Assembly (NCBI GenBank): GCA_963678675.1
Contig: OY783192.1
Coordinates: forward strand, 13,190,424 to 13,254,423
Direction of reading: 5' to 3'
Origin: Xiphydria camelus
Taxonomy: Eukaryota > Arthropoda > Insecta > Hymenoptera > Xiphydriidae
DNA: 64,000 nt
Position 1 is the first letter of the stretch; each line of letters begins with the position of its first letter. Position numbers and translations under genes: made by a program. Shown here one piece after another: positions 48,001 through 56,764 of this stretch. The notes under the pieces are model-generated. The model did no database searches, was not told the DNA's origin, and worked only from the letters and a program-made list of their open reading frames with translations.

Positions 48001-49046
48001 GTCCAGGTTTACGTTAGAACAATGAACGAAAAAGAATTAGTTTCTGTAGCTCAAAAGCTAGCGAAATACATACCCGCGTTTTCAAAAATATGCATTTCTC
48101 ACAAAATGGCATCGATTTGAAAGGAAAAAGATACATATTTTTCCCTAAATTTCGTTAATTAATGTGGCATAAAAAACGCAAATATCAATACTTTGAAAAA
48201 ACCGTATGTATATTTCGCTAGATAAACATATAACGAATAAACCAAAAAAAGAATCAAGACGATTGATTGAAAATTGGTGGAGCTAGAGTGCCCACCGGTT
48301 TTTAAAATGTAGTTTTGAGAAAAACGCGTTTAAAGTTTCGCGAGAACATTAGTGCGCTTATGCACGCCTCTGTTTCTACACTTCAAAAATTGCTCTTTCA
48401 CTTTAGATATCGATTTGTAACTAACGACATATCATTTTGTATACCATAGAGAGTATTTTCAGCCAAAAAAAATTTTTTGATTTCTTGAAAATTTCAAAGT
48501 GGTGTAACCCTTTAACTTACACGTTAATTAATAGGTAAGAATACTATTTGAGAGTACTCGAATAAAATATTTATACAACTTTTCAATACTCACAACACTG
48601 ATACTATATTTACAATGTACCATTCATAGTACAACGTTACCGAAATCTGTCTTATTACTTAAGAAATTGAGGTTTCTATGCTAATGTTACGACTCTTGGT
48701 TTTCGAACGATAGCCACATTTTGCTTAAATAAGCTAACGTTTCGCAGACACGGCGGTTTTCTTAAACTGGCTGGATGACACTCTAGTATAGAAATGTCTC
48801 ATCTAAGATTTTATTAATATCTACGAAACGAATTATTTATCTAATATATGTTCTTATTTTCTCAAAAATGGGAATTTTATACTAACCTTGAAAGAGAACG
48901 AATGAATAATTATTTAGAAAAGCCCTGAGTCCTGCAAAGACGTGCCGGAACAACGTCTCGGATTGGCCGAGTTGAAGAAATGACAAATAAATTTCGAACA
49001 GTTTATGCATCACTGGGTTGTTGCCGTCTCCCGCTAAGAGTGCTTC
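29824..49046 (-). CDS. Zir: DOCK9/10/11-type RhoGEF (zizimin/Zir), 3' half: DHR2 domain
   Basis: Eight exons, 49046-48887, 47654-47494, 46426-46097, 46017-45876, 40840-40578, 40494-40137, 39977-39686 and 30058-29824, join in frame into 646 codons and a stop. The protein matches the DHR2/DOCKER part of the zizimin subfamily. Signatures are [114 protein letters not shown] and [14 protein letters not shown] proteins exchange nucleotide on Cdc42 (and Rac) at the plasma membrane, and Drosophila Zir acts in hemocytes (established). The N-terminal PH and DHR1 exons are not in view. All splice sites are canonical, so the gene appears functional despite 16 kb of transposon-filled introns. Confidence 0.93.
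30059..31620. other. Zir last intron, distal part, no element recognised
   Basis: AT-rich intron DNA. Open frames here (e.g. 30340-30543, 31420-31638) have no domain. A phrase AAGGGGTAAAGCCACC at about 31298 resembles MITE ends but no partner was found. Confidence 0.4.
31621..33095 (+). mobile_element. Repeat unit with CCCGTCCCGGCTTCGCACGG start and (GACA)n end
   Basis: It starts with CCCGTCCCGGCTTCGCACGG (31621) and ends in (GACA)n, AAACATTCATTTTTATATA and TAGAT near 33090. I recognise this pair of end phrases from insect non-LTR/SINE-like repeats but cannot name the clade. Inside are AAGGTCA-rich segments in both orientations (31770-31990, 32790-32840) and a 129-bp minisatellite. No reverse transcriptase frame. 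Its right border cuts into a Kolobok-like gene. Confidence 0.5.
32032..33022. repeat. 129-bp minisatellite, about six and a half units
   Basis: The phrase ACTTTTTGAACACC recurs at 32161, 32290, 32419, 32548 and 32677 with a spacing of exactly 129 bp. The first unit starts at 32032, and a diverged last unit begins near 32930. Each unit carries GAACACCCTGTATAAGATTT and CGCGGGCATGCGTCC. Differences are single-base, so the array expanded fairly recently. Confidence 0.93.
34051..35310 (-). mobile_element. Non-autonomous retroposon with ORF1 only and a 12-bp target duplication
   Basis: CACTGAAAATAG is present at 34039-34050 and 35311-35322, exactly flanking the insert in the Kolobok gene. Read on the minus strand it has a pyrimidine-avoiding 5' region, one ORF1-like gene, then a short 3' region with AATAAAG and a (CTA)n tail. 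No endonuclease or reverse transcriptase is present, so it must be mobilised in trans. Confidence 0.85.
34393..34968 (-). CDS. Retroposon ORF1-like basic coiled-coil protein
   Basis: 191 codons from ATG 34968 ([15 protein letters not shown]...). The protein is about half charged residues, with a GRP AT-hook-like motif near the start and long Lys/Glu heptads through the rest, suggesting a coiled coil. Similar leaders start the ORF1 of insect non-LTR retrotransposons (from memory). No zinc knuckles. The frame shifts into a further basic open frame (34582-34292), so the original protein was probably longer. Confidence 0.55.
   Translation of the reverse strand: MNKVKRGRPSNAERLEKKGRGEKNLDNYWRETGKIKNEGEGSRVDKNLIAVWNEISEWIKVQFQDMKRELMKEILVKPVDELEIGEEKGETKAETLERKSTKVGKGLEVREERKRMKLEEEFSTSIKENWEEKVEVMKTKNKRRERRIFIDIDLTQEERETQKKLAVIGKRAKLKEKQVKAGYKRHRNEGD
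35671..36402 (+). pseudogene. mariner transposase, catalytic domain deleted
   Basis: Terminal repeats (GGGGTCAATAAGTCCTTAGA at the left; its complement at about 36370-36395) bound a mariner gene beginning [17 protein letters not shown]. It contains [20 protein letters not shown] and the second helix-turn-helix up to RWVPRLLS. It then jumps from RNPAEFL to the C-terminal [13 protein letters not shown], so the catalytic DD(D/E) region is gone. There are two stops. It lies 12 bp after the stop of the Kolobok relic. The right end runs into a C homopolymer of about 18. Confidence 0.85.
36403..36998. other. Zir intron, AT-rich, low-level repeat fragments
   Basis: Contains phrases (AAACGCGTTTTTTGC, CCTACGTGGTCTAGTA in both orientations at about 36562 and 36690) suggesting an old imperfect inverted repeat of about 150 bp. 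No gene. Confidence 0.4.
36999..37517. mobile_element. 522-bp MITE, copy 2
   Basis: Direct copy of 28814-29335, with TTAA on the left (36995-36998) and an eroded right end (CGCTTGAGAAACTTTG). It differs from copy 1 by a small indel after the ATGACGT phrase. Confidence 0.85.
37765..38168. mobile_element. 404-bp fold-back MITE with TA
   Basis: Arms of about 135 bp beginning CAGTATGTCCCGTGGATA are inverted copies around a loop of roughly 130 bp. TA flanks both ends. Both arms contain the open-looking segment around AGAGTGCGCTGCG, which has no known product. Confidence 0.85.
38400..38872. repeat. Fold-back repeat with about 190-bp arms
   Basis: 38400-38598 and 38679-38872 are inverted copies (inner ends CAATGTAG/CTACATTG). 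The loop contains a phrase reading VRGEHFEHL, which resembles the C-terminus of mariner-family transposases. It is probably a mariner-derived fold-back; outer ends not resolved (a CAGGGTG phrase lies at 38299). Confidence 0.7.
39109..39310. mobile_element. piggyBac-type MITE with TTAA
   Basis: CCCTCTAAGGAC and GTCCTTAGAGGG ends with TTAA on both sides (39105-39108, 39311-39314). 202 bp, non-coding, in the last Zir intron. Confidence 0.85.
39686..39977 (-). CDS. Zir: Zir exon, DHR2 lobe C
   Basis: From acceptor CTTTCAG to donor AG|GTATTT. Encodes [17 protein letters not shown]...[25 protein letters not shown], the most conserved part of DHR2, which contacts the switch regions of the GTPase in DOCK9 structures (family knowledge). 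Confidence 0.95.
40137..40494 (-). CDS. Zir: Zir exon, DHR2 lobe B
   Basis: Encodes [17 protein letters not shown], then [23 protein letters not shown] and KRRTILT. Donor A|GTAAG splits a Thr codon completed by the next exon. Confidence 0.95.
40578..40840 (-). CDS. Zir: Zir exon, DHR2 lobe A
   Basis: Encodes [49 protein letters not shown], with a donor TTG|GTAAGA. Confidence 0.93.
40911..42412. mobile_element. 1.5-kb fold-back element in a Zir intron
   Basis: 40911-41427 and 41867-42412 are inverted copies (outer ends AAGGATGTTTGGCCCC; inner ends around GCGCATGACGG). A loop of about 440 bp itself contains an inverted GAAATTTTGCATACGACTTT pair. The arms have an 87-codon open frame without known domain. 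Differences between arms are few. Ends and target duplication unclear. Confidence 0.75.
42478..43851. mobile_element. Fold-back mariner derivative with a second palindrome in its loop
   Basis: Ends CAGGGTTACTACAAAAGAAT with TA on both sides. Each outer arm carries the C-terminal part of a mariner-type transposase: minus strand at 42830-42595, with [16 protein letters not shown] to GAHIEHL and stop; the right arm is a shorter inverted copy (about 43660-43740). The loop holds a separate palindrome, 42905-43060 against 43370-43520. No complete transposase. Confidence 0.8.
43878..44750. mobile_element. 873-bp fold-back element with mariner transposase scrap
   Basis: Ends CAGGGTGACATTTTGAAAAC and inverted CAGAGGGTGACATTTTGAAA with TA on both sides. 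Arms of about 310 bp pair closely. The loop (about 44220-44390, minus) encodes [17 protein letters not shown]...[10 protein letters not shown], the C-terminal catalytic segment of a mariner-like transposase. It sits 26 bp from the preceding fold-back element. Confidence 0.85.
45156..45371. mobile_element. 216-bp solo LTR with CTAG duplication
   Basis: Starts TGTCACATCCCATAATGTGA and ends ACGTGACA. CTAG flanks both sides (45152-45155, 45372-45375) and an AATAAAAG signal lies inside (45221). This is the footprint left when an LTR retrotransposon recombines away. Confidence 0.75.
45626..45763. mobile_element. 138-bp Harbinger-type hairpin MITE
   Basis: Nearly perfect arms of about 64 bp starting GGGCCGGTTGTACAATATGC, with TTA on both sides. 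Confidence 0.85.
45876..46017 (-). CDS. Zir: Zir exon
   Basis: Encodes [30 protein letters not shown] then LKLDAG, the DHR2 helices after the FSE junction. Acceptor GCAATTAG, donor G|GTGAG. Confidence 0.92.
46097..46426 (-). CDS. Zir: Zir exon, start of DHR2
   Basis: Encodes [40 protein letters not shown] and [13 protein letters not shown]. 330 bp, phase 0 at both ends. Confidence 0.95.
46589..47046. mobile_element. 458-bp MITE with TTAA
   Basis: Ends TCCTTCGTTACTCGC and the inverted CCCTCCGTTACTCAC are flanked by TTAA (46585-46588, 47047-47050). A perfect internal hairpin (CAAGGTTACTAGACAG, loop 7) lies at 46883-46921. Unusually GC-rich for this region (about 46780-47030). Non-coding. Confidence 0.75.
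47494..47654 (-). CDS. Zir: Zir exon
   Basis: Encodes [25 protein letters not shown]...[15 protein letters not shown], closely matching the segment just before DHR2 in DOCK9. Confidence 0.95.
47777..48512. mobile_element. 736-bp MITE with TA
   Basis: Ends AGGGGTTACACCACCTTGA and TCAAAGTGGTGTAACCCTT are inverted repeats flanked by TA. The interior is AT-rich without coding similarity. Confidence 0.75.
48887..49046 (-). CDS. Zir: Zir exon, most 5' one certain in this window
   Basis: Encodes [20 protein letters not shown] then [20 protein letters not shown]. Matches the DOCK9 stretch before CCNSKLSS. Acceptor TATACAG, donor CAAG|GTTAGT. Confidence 0.88.
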
Positions 49047-49593
49047 CTGTATAATTAGGGAAAGAATTCGTCAAGTTCTTTAACCCTCATACAGTTCTCG
49101 GATCTATAGTGACTCATATTCAACATAGGCCAGTGCAATTAAGGTCGCTCGTGGAACAAAATGCCCTAAAACTGATTTATGCGGGATTATTTTGCTTTTA
49201 TGGCCCTGATTAACATACTAAAAGTCCCCATCCCTCCGAGGGTGCAAACAACCCCAAAACTACCCCTAAAGGTACATTTTTTTAGTTGCTCTCAAATATC
49301 TTAAAAACGGTTATTTTTTTTTAAAAATGGAAGAGACCAAAATGAAAGCCAATAAAATTACCTACAACATGATATATAGCAGTGCATAATTTGTTCGAAA
49401 CCAGTGGCGAGCTGGAAGCGTTTAAAATTGCGAAACGTACATCCACCCTCAATATTACGTTTTACGGAGTGAAAATACTCACAGTTAGTTTATTCAAGAC
49501 AATAGAATGTTAGAATATTGTGAAAAAAGTAAAAAACATATATTATAATAAATATAAATATACATAGAAAATAAAAAATATATAAAAGTAAAC

Positions 49594-49631
<38 letters not shown>

Positions 49632-49979
49632 GTTAAAATATGTTACGTTCGTGGCGTGTAGCAAGTTTCCGAAGATGATGAAGATTTTTCAATACTCAAA
49701 AATGATTAATTGGTTTGAATTGTTCTGTTTAGAACAATTGAAATTTAAATTATTAATCACTTGGAGAAAATCCAATCAAAATTAGGCCAGTGGCGTGTAG
49801 TGAAGTTTTAAAGTCGATTCAAAAATGGCTATTAATATGGCTAAAGAATCGTATCTATTATACTAAAGGTACCTATATATCAAATATTTATTTTCCTACG
49901 CACAAGAAACAATTTACATTCAATACTCGTACTTACATTAAAGTATATGTGTACAATAGAAAATCTAAATAAAATCTTC

Positions 49980-52900
49980 TTCGTCATCTTCGTTTTCTCA
50001 GTGGGTTCAAATATATTGCTACAAGACTGTCCTTGACATTGCCCACACAGATTTGAACAGTTTAGACCAGATTTCTTACACTTACACAGCTTTCCACAAT
50101 CAATCTTACAATTACAGAATATCAATTTTAGGATGAATTCTGGTGCAATTGGTTTGTTGGTCGTTATTGGTAAAAGAAGATCTCCCCGCTTTCTCCATCC
50201 CCAAGAGGTAGCTTCCAACTCATTTTCCAGCCATTCCTGGATTTGATAATATATCCTCAAACTGTGCTGAGCGGCTGCGTCTGTTGTCGGTGGTAAAGAA
50301 GCTAATGAGAAGTTTGTACTTAAACTCTGTCTTGATACATTGTTATGAAATTTGAAAAAGCGTAGCTGATTTAGCGTTTTTACTGACTTTCCGGCACCAT
50401 ACAAAGCCAATAGAAACTCTTCTCCAATAGCAACTATAGCCTTCTTATCTGCAGTGGGATTTTAAAAAATGGCTACTTTGGCTTGTATAGGTCCTGATGT
50501 TTCTCTAAAAGCCTATATGTAGACAACTTTATTTTTTTATAAATTGCCGAGGTAGTATCACATCCAGAAATGGCATGGGAAAATAAAATCGAAGCACGCA
50601 TAGTACCTATCTTATTTTGGAGCGCATTTATGTTCGTTGTTTTATTAGGTTTTGCAGTGTTGCCGGGTCTTAACATATAAATATTGTCCGTTTTTTATTT
50701 GAATAACAGTAATACCATTAAATCAGTATCTTCGCCAACCAATGTTACCGATTTTTCTAACTTTCTTGATTCAAGAACTTTCTTCACTATGAGTGTATCT
50801 GCATCCCCATTTGCTTGGAAAACTTTAATACCAGCTGTTTCGAGATGTTGGCTTAGTTGTGAAATAAACAACTTTTTATTGTTTTCATTTGAAAAAAATC
50901 GGGGCTGATTAATGATTGCCATGTTGTCCTCAGAAAACACAATGTCAGAGCACGTGGTTCTTTCATATCGGCGTATTTGTTCTTGCATTTTCGTAGAAAG
51001 GTCATTTCCATACCCATCAAAAACAACAGAACATTTTTTCCCATAATTATAAAAGATGTAATTTACATATTGCTTATATATGACACTGTAAGTTGCCGGA
51101 AATTGCCAATTAATTTTATGAAGCAAGTATCCGCCATCAATTACGAAAAAAGTATTTTCAGGAATGATATGCGATGGCGTGCATTTCTTATCAAATAATC
51201 CAAGCAATGCTGATTTTTTGTTTTTTTGTTAAGTTCCATTATCGAATAGCGACAATGGATATGGTGCCAACTCATAGCATAAACACTCCTTTAAATCTTC
51301 TTGGGATTGATAAGTACATAAAATTCTATTAAAAAGTTGACTTGGGTTTACTGGGAGAGACTGATTATAAATTTTCACCGTTTTCTGGAGAAATGAAACA
51401 TTCTTTACTTTACTTGACCTTTTGAGCTTCAATTCATAAAAATTTGTACCAGCAAGGTTTTTTGTGATAGATTCACCCAATTCACGAGCTGAGTCACAGT
51501 TAATTTGTTCTTTGGCCACTATTCCTGACGCTAGTGAAATCAGCTCGGGAGTTTCTCGATGAAAAGGAGAATTATTATTTACCCATTCTATAAAAGCTTT
51601 GTAATATCATTCCTATCTCGCCGCTCTCGAGATTCTCGTAGCTCAATATGTTGTTCCGAATAAATAGCTTTGGTTCCAGAAAACGTTTCTATAGCATCAG
51701 AAACTTTTGAACACTCGGGCATGGAAAAAACCCATTTGGCTAGAGTACTTTCAGTTAGTCCTCGACCTCGAGTTAACCCGCCTTCTGCTTTTAAAGATCT
51801 CATAAGCACCTGCTCTATTGTCATATCAGTCCAAATACCAGAGTAGAATTTATTGTTTGTCCTTCGGATAGTAAAAAAGTTTCGAAAATGTTGATATTCT
51901 TGTGGATCCAAGGTACCTGATATATTCTTCATCTGGTGGAAATATATATGGGTCGATTTTTGGCATAGGGTAAATGCCCAGTTGCATGAAAAATTGGTAT
52001 CATAGAACGAACGCAATACAAGTGTAAGTTTAAATCTCCTGACCTCTCTGCCCGAATAAACATTTTCGCAAGTTCAACTAACTCCTAATATAGAACCCAG
52101 AGTTTAACAGTCCTACTCTTCTGACTTTGTGTCAAAAATTGATTTTTAATCTCATTTAAAATATGTTCAACAGATGAATTTTTCAATTCTTCCTCTGTTT
52201 TCGAGTACAGTTCTTTATTTCATAGCAGATTTCGTCGTCTATATCCCAGTATTTTAACACATTCAAAGAAAGAACTAATTGCGTGAGTAAATGTGCACGT
52301 ACTGCTCTCGAAAAAGAATGCCCATTAATCATTGCAGGAATACTGTTTTTTGCGTATATGATATTCCACATTTCTTCAAGCCCATTTCCTGTCATTATAT
52401 ATCCAATTGATCCCAGAAAAGACATTAACATGTGGAAACCTCCCAAGCGTATGATGAGACATTTAAGGTTGCTATTATATTCTGCCGCTAACACCATTTC
52501 TACAGCCTTGATATACAATGGTTGGTCAAAAGTCACGAAGCAAATTTGTTGTCCTTGTTTTTTAGTTTGGCTTGCAGCAAACTGTAATGCCGAATGAATT
52601 GTCGTTAAATTGCTGGGCTCCAAATTTATAAACGGCACGGGTAGTACACAGGTAACTTCGAAGTTATCAGTGACAGCAGCTGACATAAATCCGCTCCAAG
52701 ATGGCCTACGTTCAAGTTCACACAAATGGGATGTCATCCACAAGCAATTATGTAGTTTTAGTTGTTTCAGTCTTCCCTCGGGTAAATCAAAAGTTACTGG
52801 TTCGGCATTAATATTCTTAAGACCCTAAGAATTTTTTCGATAGGGCACAAGTTGAAGGAAGCCGAATTTACCGATATCTCTTGCTTTTGGTATATTCTTT

Positions 52901-54267
52901 GGCCGAGCTACATTATCCGGTAACGAAATTGCACTACTCGGCGATACACACACAATGCCGCCCATACAGTGAAATGTGTCGTATCCATCAAGAGTTTTAA
53001 TATTGAAATCGGCGTTATCAAATACGAATTGTTGATAGGCATTTTGCGTAAGTTGATACCCACTGCTAGAAACAGCTGAGGCTTCAAATTTGAGAATTTC
53101 CTTGTATGATACACAGAATCCCAAAGCCGAAAGATAGTCAATTAAGTTTTTCGAACCGTACTTCCGATGCATGTGTACCCCAGTTCCAAACAAAACTGGC
53201 GATAGGTAAGATCTTGGCCTTACAGCCGAAATCAATGAATTGGCTATTGCTATCTCTTTTTGATTCTTTTCACCAATTAATGTAGATAAAAAGGAAAGCA
53301 ATGAAGAGGGTATGCCTTGAATTCCGTCTTCTGAAATTTCTTCTGCTGTGGGATACTTATCTAGTATGTAATATTTCGACCGGATGTCTTCCTTTAAAAT
53401 TTTAGCAGCACCCAAGATTATTTTTTCACGTTTTTCGGAACAGCTTAGTTTTGTCTCAGTAAACATTTCATTAAGAATTTCAGCATTATTACCTTTGAAA
53501 CAGAAAATTATTGGGTGGAATCGTTTTTCTATGAGTATTAGTTCTACATCGTAGTGTTCAAGTAACTTTTTTTAAATATATTTAGGAGTCCAAAGTTCAA
53601 TATCATTATCTTCGGCTAGTTCTTGCAGTTTAGAAAGTATATCAGTCATAGTAAATTGGCATATACTTTCTTTGGCGTCATCAATGTATGCACATAATTT
53701 TTTAAATAAATTTATGTTTTTTGTATCCAGCGGGCGCCCTTTATCTAGCGTACGTTTATGGATAAACGTACCATAACAATTTTGGTGATAACGAGCCTCC
53801 GCGGCAACAAGGTCTATTTCGGTTTCAATTCGATGGCGCACTTGTTGTCCCCATTCATCATTTCTCTGTATACAGTGCTTTAAAATCGTGTCCTTATGGA
53901 TAAGGTACTCACAATACAAACTTTTTGCATACTCTTTTTTTCGGATACTCACATTTGTGGCACAAAACAGACAATCAGTTTTAAAGTTAATTTTTTCAGT
54001 TACGGATCGTCTTACCGACGTAGAAGGTAGATTTGATTCATCCTGGGGTTTGCTTTTTGCATTCATACCAGCTTTAATACTTGTAGATCTTGTGTAATCT
54101 CGTCTACATTTTTCATGCAATACAATCAAATTTATATTTTGGAAAACAGCCCACTTTCCATCATCTCTAACTTGACTTGCTTTTATTAATGTATCGATCC
54201 CTTTTTTATAAACGTTTACTGTTTTTGATAGACTTAAAGATTGGCCACAAATAGTACACAGATCCAT
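49980..54267 (-). pseudogene. Large zinc-finger, PIN/FEN-like nuclease and CXC-type protein
   Basis: About 1,400 codons, apparently one exon, with few lesions: stops at 53572, 52825 and about 51238, and frameshifts near 52210 and 50460-50400. From ATG 54267: a Cys/His cluster (CTICG..LHEKC), a second one (CLFCATN..YHQNCYGTF); a middle with SGFMSAAVTD, GGFHMLMSFLGSIG and NGHSFSRAVRAHLL; the signature IWTDMTIEQVLMRSLKAEGG (about 51790); a FEN1/PIN-like nuclease (51207-50500) with Asp in FVIDGGYLLHK, VFDGYGND, GDADTLIV, VGEDTDLMVLL and SGCDTTSAIY; and a Tesmin/TSO1-like cysteine tail CNCKIDCGKLCKCKKSGLNC (about 50110). Many invertebrate genomes carry multiple unnamed members. I know no assigned function; nuclease activity is inferred. 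Confidence 0.75.
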
Positions 54268-54428
54268 TTCGAGCTCTGTAACGTAAAAGAAGATTGCTTT
54301 GAATGAGATAATACTTGAAATTGAATATCGGTTTTAATAGCTCCATTAATTGGCCGATGTAGTTGTATAGTAAGCCACTCAAAACAACATAACCCCAAAA
54401 AGCACCGAGCCTCAAAAATTAATATTAA

Positions 54429-54513
54429 CACTTTAACTGCCACGGATGGTTCACGTGGCTCGAATGAATATGTCACTTGTGAATCACGCATGATTCACAT
54501 GGCAGTTAACGTG
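54429..54513. mobile_element. 85-bp TTAA MITE
   Basis: Ends CACTTTAACTGCC and GGCAGTTAACGTG with TTAA on both sides; a palindromic GGTTCACGTGGC/CATGATTCAC core. Related to 27862-28032. It lies about 160 bp upstream of the nuclease gene start. Confidence 0.75.
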
Positions 54514-55296
54514 TTAAATCGTAATACTACTTTATAATTAAGTACTTACTTACCAGGATATATCTTTAAAAAAACGATACATCAGCTTCTAGTCGTTGCG
54601 CAAACCAAAAACGACACACAAGTAAAAATAAAGCAAGTAACGGGTAACACCACTAGCCCACAACTTAGTCTCTTGCAGTTCACATGTTATCCATTACTAA
54701 AACAATACAGTCTTTTCAAAGGTATAAAGGTGAATATTTATGCCGCACTGAGTCCGCTGATTATTAGGGAGATGAGCTATTAAGAAAAATGACGTGATAT
54801 GCACTCGTGGATCTCTCGTCCCTCTCTGCCCCGATATTCGGGCCAAGAGACACTCCCTCTGCCTAGTTCGTTTCCTTATGAGTCGCTCAGTATTATCGCA
54901 ATGTTTAGGTGCCCAACCCTCGGCATCGATATGGCATCAATATGGGAATGCTAAAGGGTGGTCTTGCCACTCGAGCTCAAGTATGGTGGGAATGTTTACG
55001 TGGCGAACTATCGACATCGACCATGCATCGAATATCGTCCTAATATTTATCCGTCTCCACTTGCATTTAGCCGCCTAGCATACGCCTATTACGTAATGAA
55101 GGGCCGATTGTAAAATTTCTTACATTTCAGAAACACTTCGAAATAAAAAATACCTATCTTTATTGATTTAACACTATTTGTTCTTCATTTTTTAGTACTT
55201 TTACATGGGAAAATAATTCGATGGCATTTACGCTGAGAAAAGTGTTTTTTTTGAAGGTCGAAAAATATTTAATGACTTTTGACACTTGCTGTACGC
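54514..55296. other. 5' region of the nuclease element, no gene recognised
   Basis: A GC-richer stretch (54790-55080) has an open frame without known domain. The rest is AT-rich. It presumably holds the promoter of the minus-strand gene. Confidence 0.35.
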
Positions 55297-55607
55297 CACT
55301 GGTTTATTCAAATTGTATACATATATAGACCAAATTGTAGGTAATTTTATTGGCTTTCATTTTGGTCTCTTGCATTTTTTCAAAAAAAGGAGTAGTTTTT
55401 GAGATATTTGATAAGAACTAAAAAAATGTACCTTTAGGGGTAGTTTTGGGGTTGTTTGCACCCTCGGAGGGATGGGGACTTTTAGTATGTTAATCAGGGC
55501 CAAAATAGCTAAATAATCCCGCATAAATCAGCTTTAGGGCATTTTGTTCCACGAGCACCATGTTATCAAAAATAACTTCCCTGGCCTAATAGCGTTCAAT
55601 ATTGGTG

Positions 55608-55732
55608 TATTATGATTATGCACGTAGAGATAATTTTCTGAAACTTTTAGACATTGGTTTTGATGTGAAACATCTAATGCCGCGCTACGGCGGTGAGAAC
55701 GGCTGTTAGGGTCGCGACGTCGAAACTCCTGG
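55608..55732 (-). CDS. Possible Zir exon fragment
   Basis: A frame reading EFRRRDPNSRSHRRSAALDV then KVSENYLYVHNH lies between the Harbinger start (55733) and the nuclease element (55586). It looks like the basic linker plus short helix found between conserved blocks of DOCK proteins and lies on the right strand and side of the gene, but no clean donor is seen. If real, one or two transposons sit at its edges. Confidence 0.28.
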
Positions 55733-55970
55733 GGGCCTGTTACGTACCTCAGATTGGGTGAAAATGTGAAAAGTGAGCAGTTCACGAGATTACGTATGAT
55801 TTCACTAGGTGAAAATGTGAAATTAGTCACGTGAGCTAGTTCGACAAGAATTTTAGAGTGAAGAAGTGAAATATGATCGAGATAGCTAGATAATAGAAAG
55901 AGATGAAGATATGTCAGTCGTTGTCGTCCATGTTTATGTATACCTTGGAGTGTTGAGTTGTTTTCTAGAA

Positions 55971-56322
55971 ATGGAAAATATTATAGTCATGATGTTACAA
56001 AATCGTCGACGCGATATCGTGAACTTGCGAATTCATAGAAGACAGCTAAGGGGCGCATCTAATCCGTTTACGATATTAGACACCGAGTTTCTTAGTCTTT
56101 ACAGGTACATCACCTCAAGAGTTTCTTGGTTATGTTTATGTTACGTGATCAGAGAGTGTACTTACTTATATCTAATGTATTTTTTACCGAAGTGTACATA
56201 ATAATTGAGGATTAATATTTCATATTAGATTATCGAAGGAAGCTGTGAGAATGTTGATAGAAGAATTACGGCAATTCCTACCCGTAACGAGGAGACCTAC
56301 AGCTGTACCTGTAGAATTGCAA
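55971..56322 (+). pseudogene. Harbinger transposase exons 1-2
   Basis: Exon 1 (55971-56104) reads MENIIVMMLQNRRRDIVNLR..RRQLRGASNPFTILDTEFLSLYR. Exon 2 (56229-56322) reads LSKEAVRMLIEELRQFLP..RPTAVPVELQ and ends at GTAAGT. This is the conserved N-terminal pattern of PIF/Harbinger transposases (R..RNPF..L.d.eF...yRl.k..v..Li.el). Confidence 0.8.
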
Positions 56323-56339
56323 GTAAGTAATAAGAATTT

Positions 56340-56764
56340 AATATTTCCAAGTATATATAAACTGCGTGTTGCATTGAATGGTAATCTTTTCAGCATTGAC
56401 TCTACCAATTTTCTTGTAAAATCAGGACTAATTTTGTTCCATTCTTCCAAAAACGCTGCCTTTAATTCATTTATGTTGGAAATTGACCGCAGTTGAACTT
56501 TTTCTTTTAATTCTACCCATACATGTTCGATCGGGTTAACGACTGGAGACTGAGCAGGAGTTGGCAACACGCGCTGGACGTGTTATCGGATATCCATTCT
56601 TTTACAATACAAGCCGTATGCTTAGGATCATTGTCGTGTTGAAAAATATAGCGATCGCGAAGTCCTAGTTTTTATATTAAATTTTTTTTCAGAATGTCCA
56701 AATACACAAAGCGGTCCATTATGCCTTCTATAAAATGTAATTCCCCCATACCAGCACCCGCTAT
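56340..56764 (-). pseudogene. Tc1 transposase, C-terminal half
   Basis: Minus-strand frame GMGELHFIEGIMDRFVYLDILKKNL, then LGLRDRYIFQHDNDPKHTA (second catalytic Asp), then with a frame break SPVVNPIEHVWVELKEKV (third acid, Glu). Continues the N-terminal piece at 61231-61507 across the 4.47-kb insertion. Confidence 0.85.

Larger units (their letters stand above)
49128..55586 (-). mobile_element. 6.46-kb element with about 285-bp TIRs carrying a PIN/FEN-like nuclease gene
   Basis: 49128-49415 and 55297-55586 are inverted copies, with long identical stretches such as the one around GTTTGCACCCTCGGAGGGAT. Both end in GGCCAG and are flanked by TA (49126-49127, 55587-55588). Between them, on the minus strand, lies one long gene of an unclassified family and a small TTAA MITE upstream of it. 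No DDE, tyrosine recombinase, polymerase or helicase domain is visible. The element lies upstream of the last certain Zir exon, probably in an intron. That the ends belong to the gene is an inference from position and symmetry. Confidence 0.65.

Noticed and set aside
49595..49640. (TA)n/(TATG)n run as a functional element
   Set aside because: Simple microsatellite inside the nuclease element.
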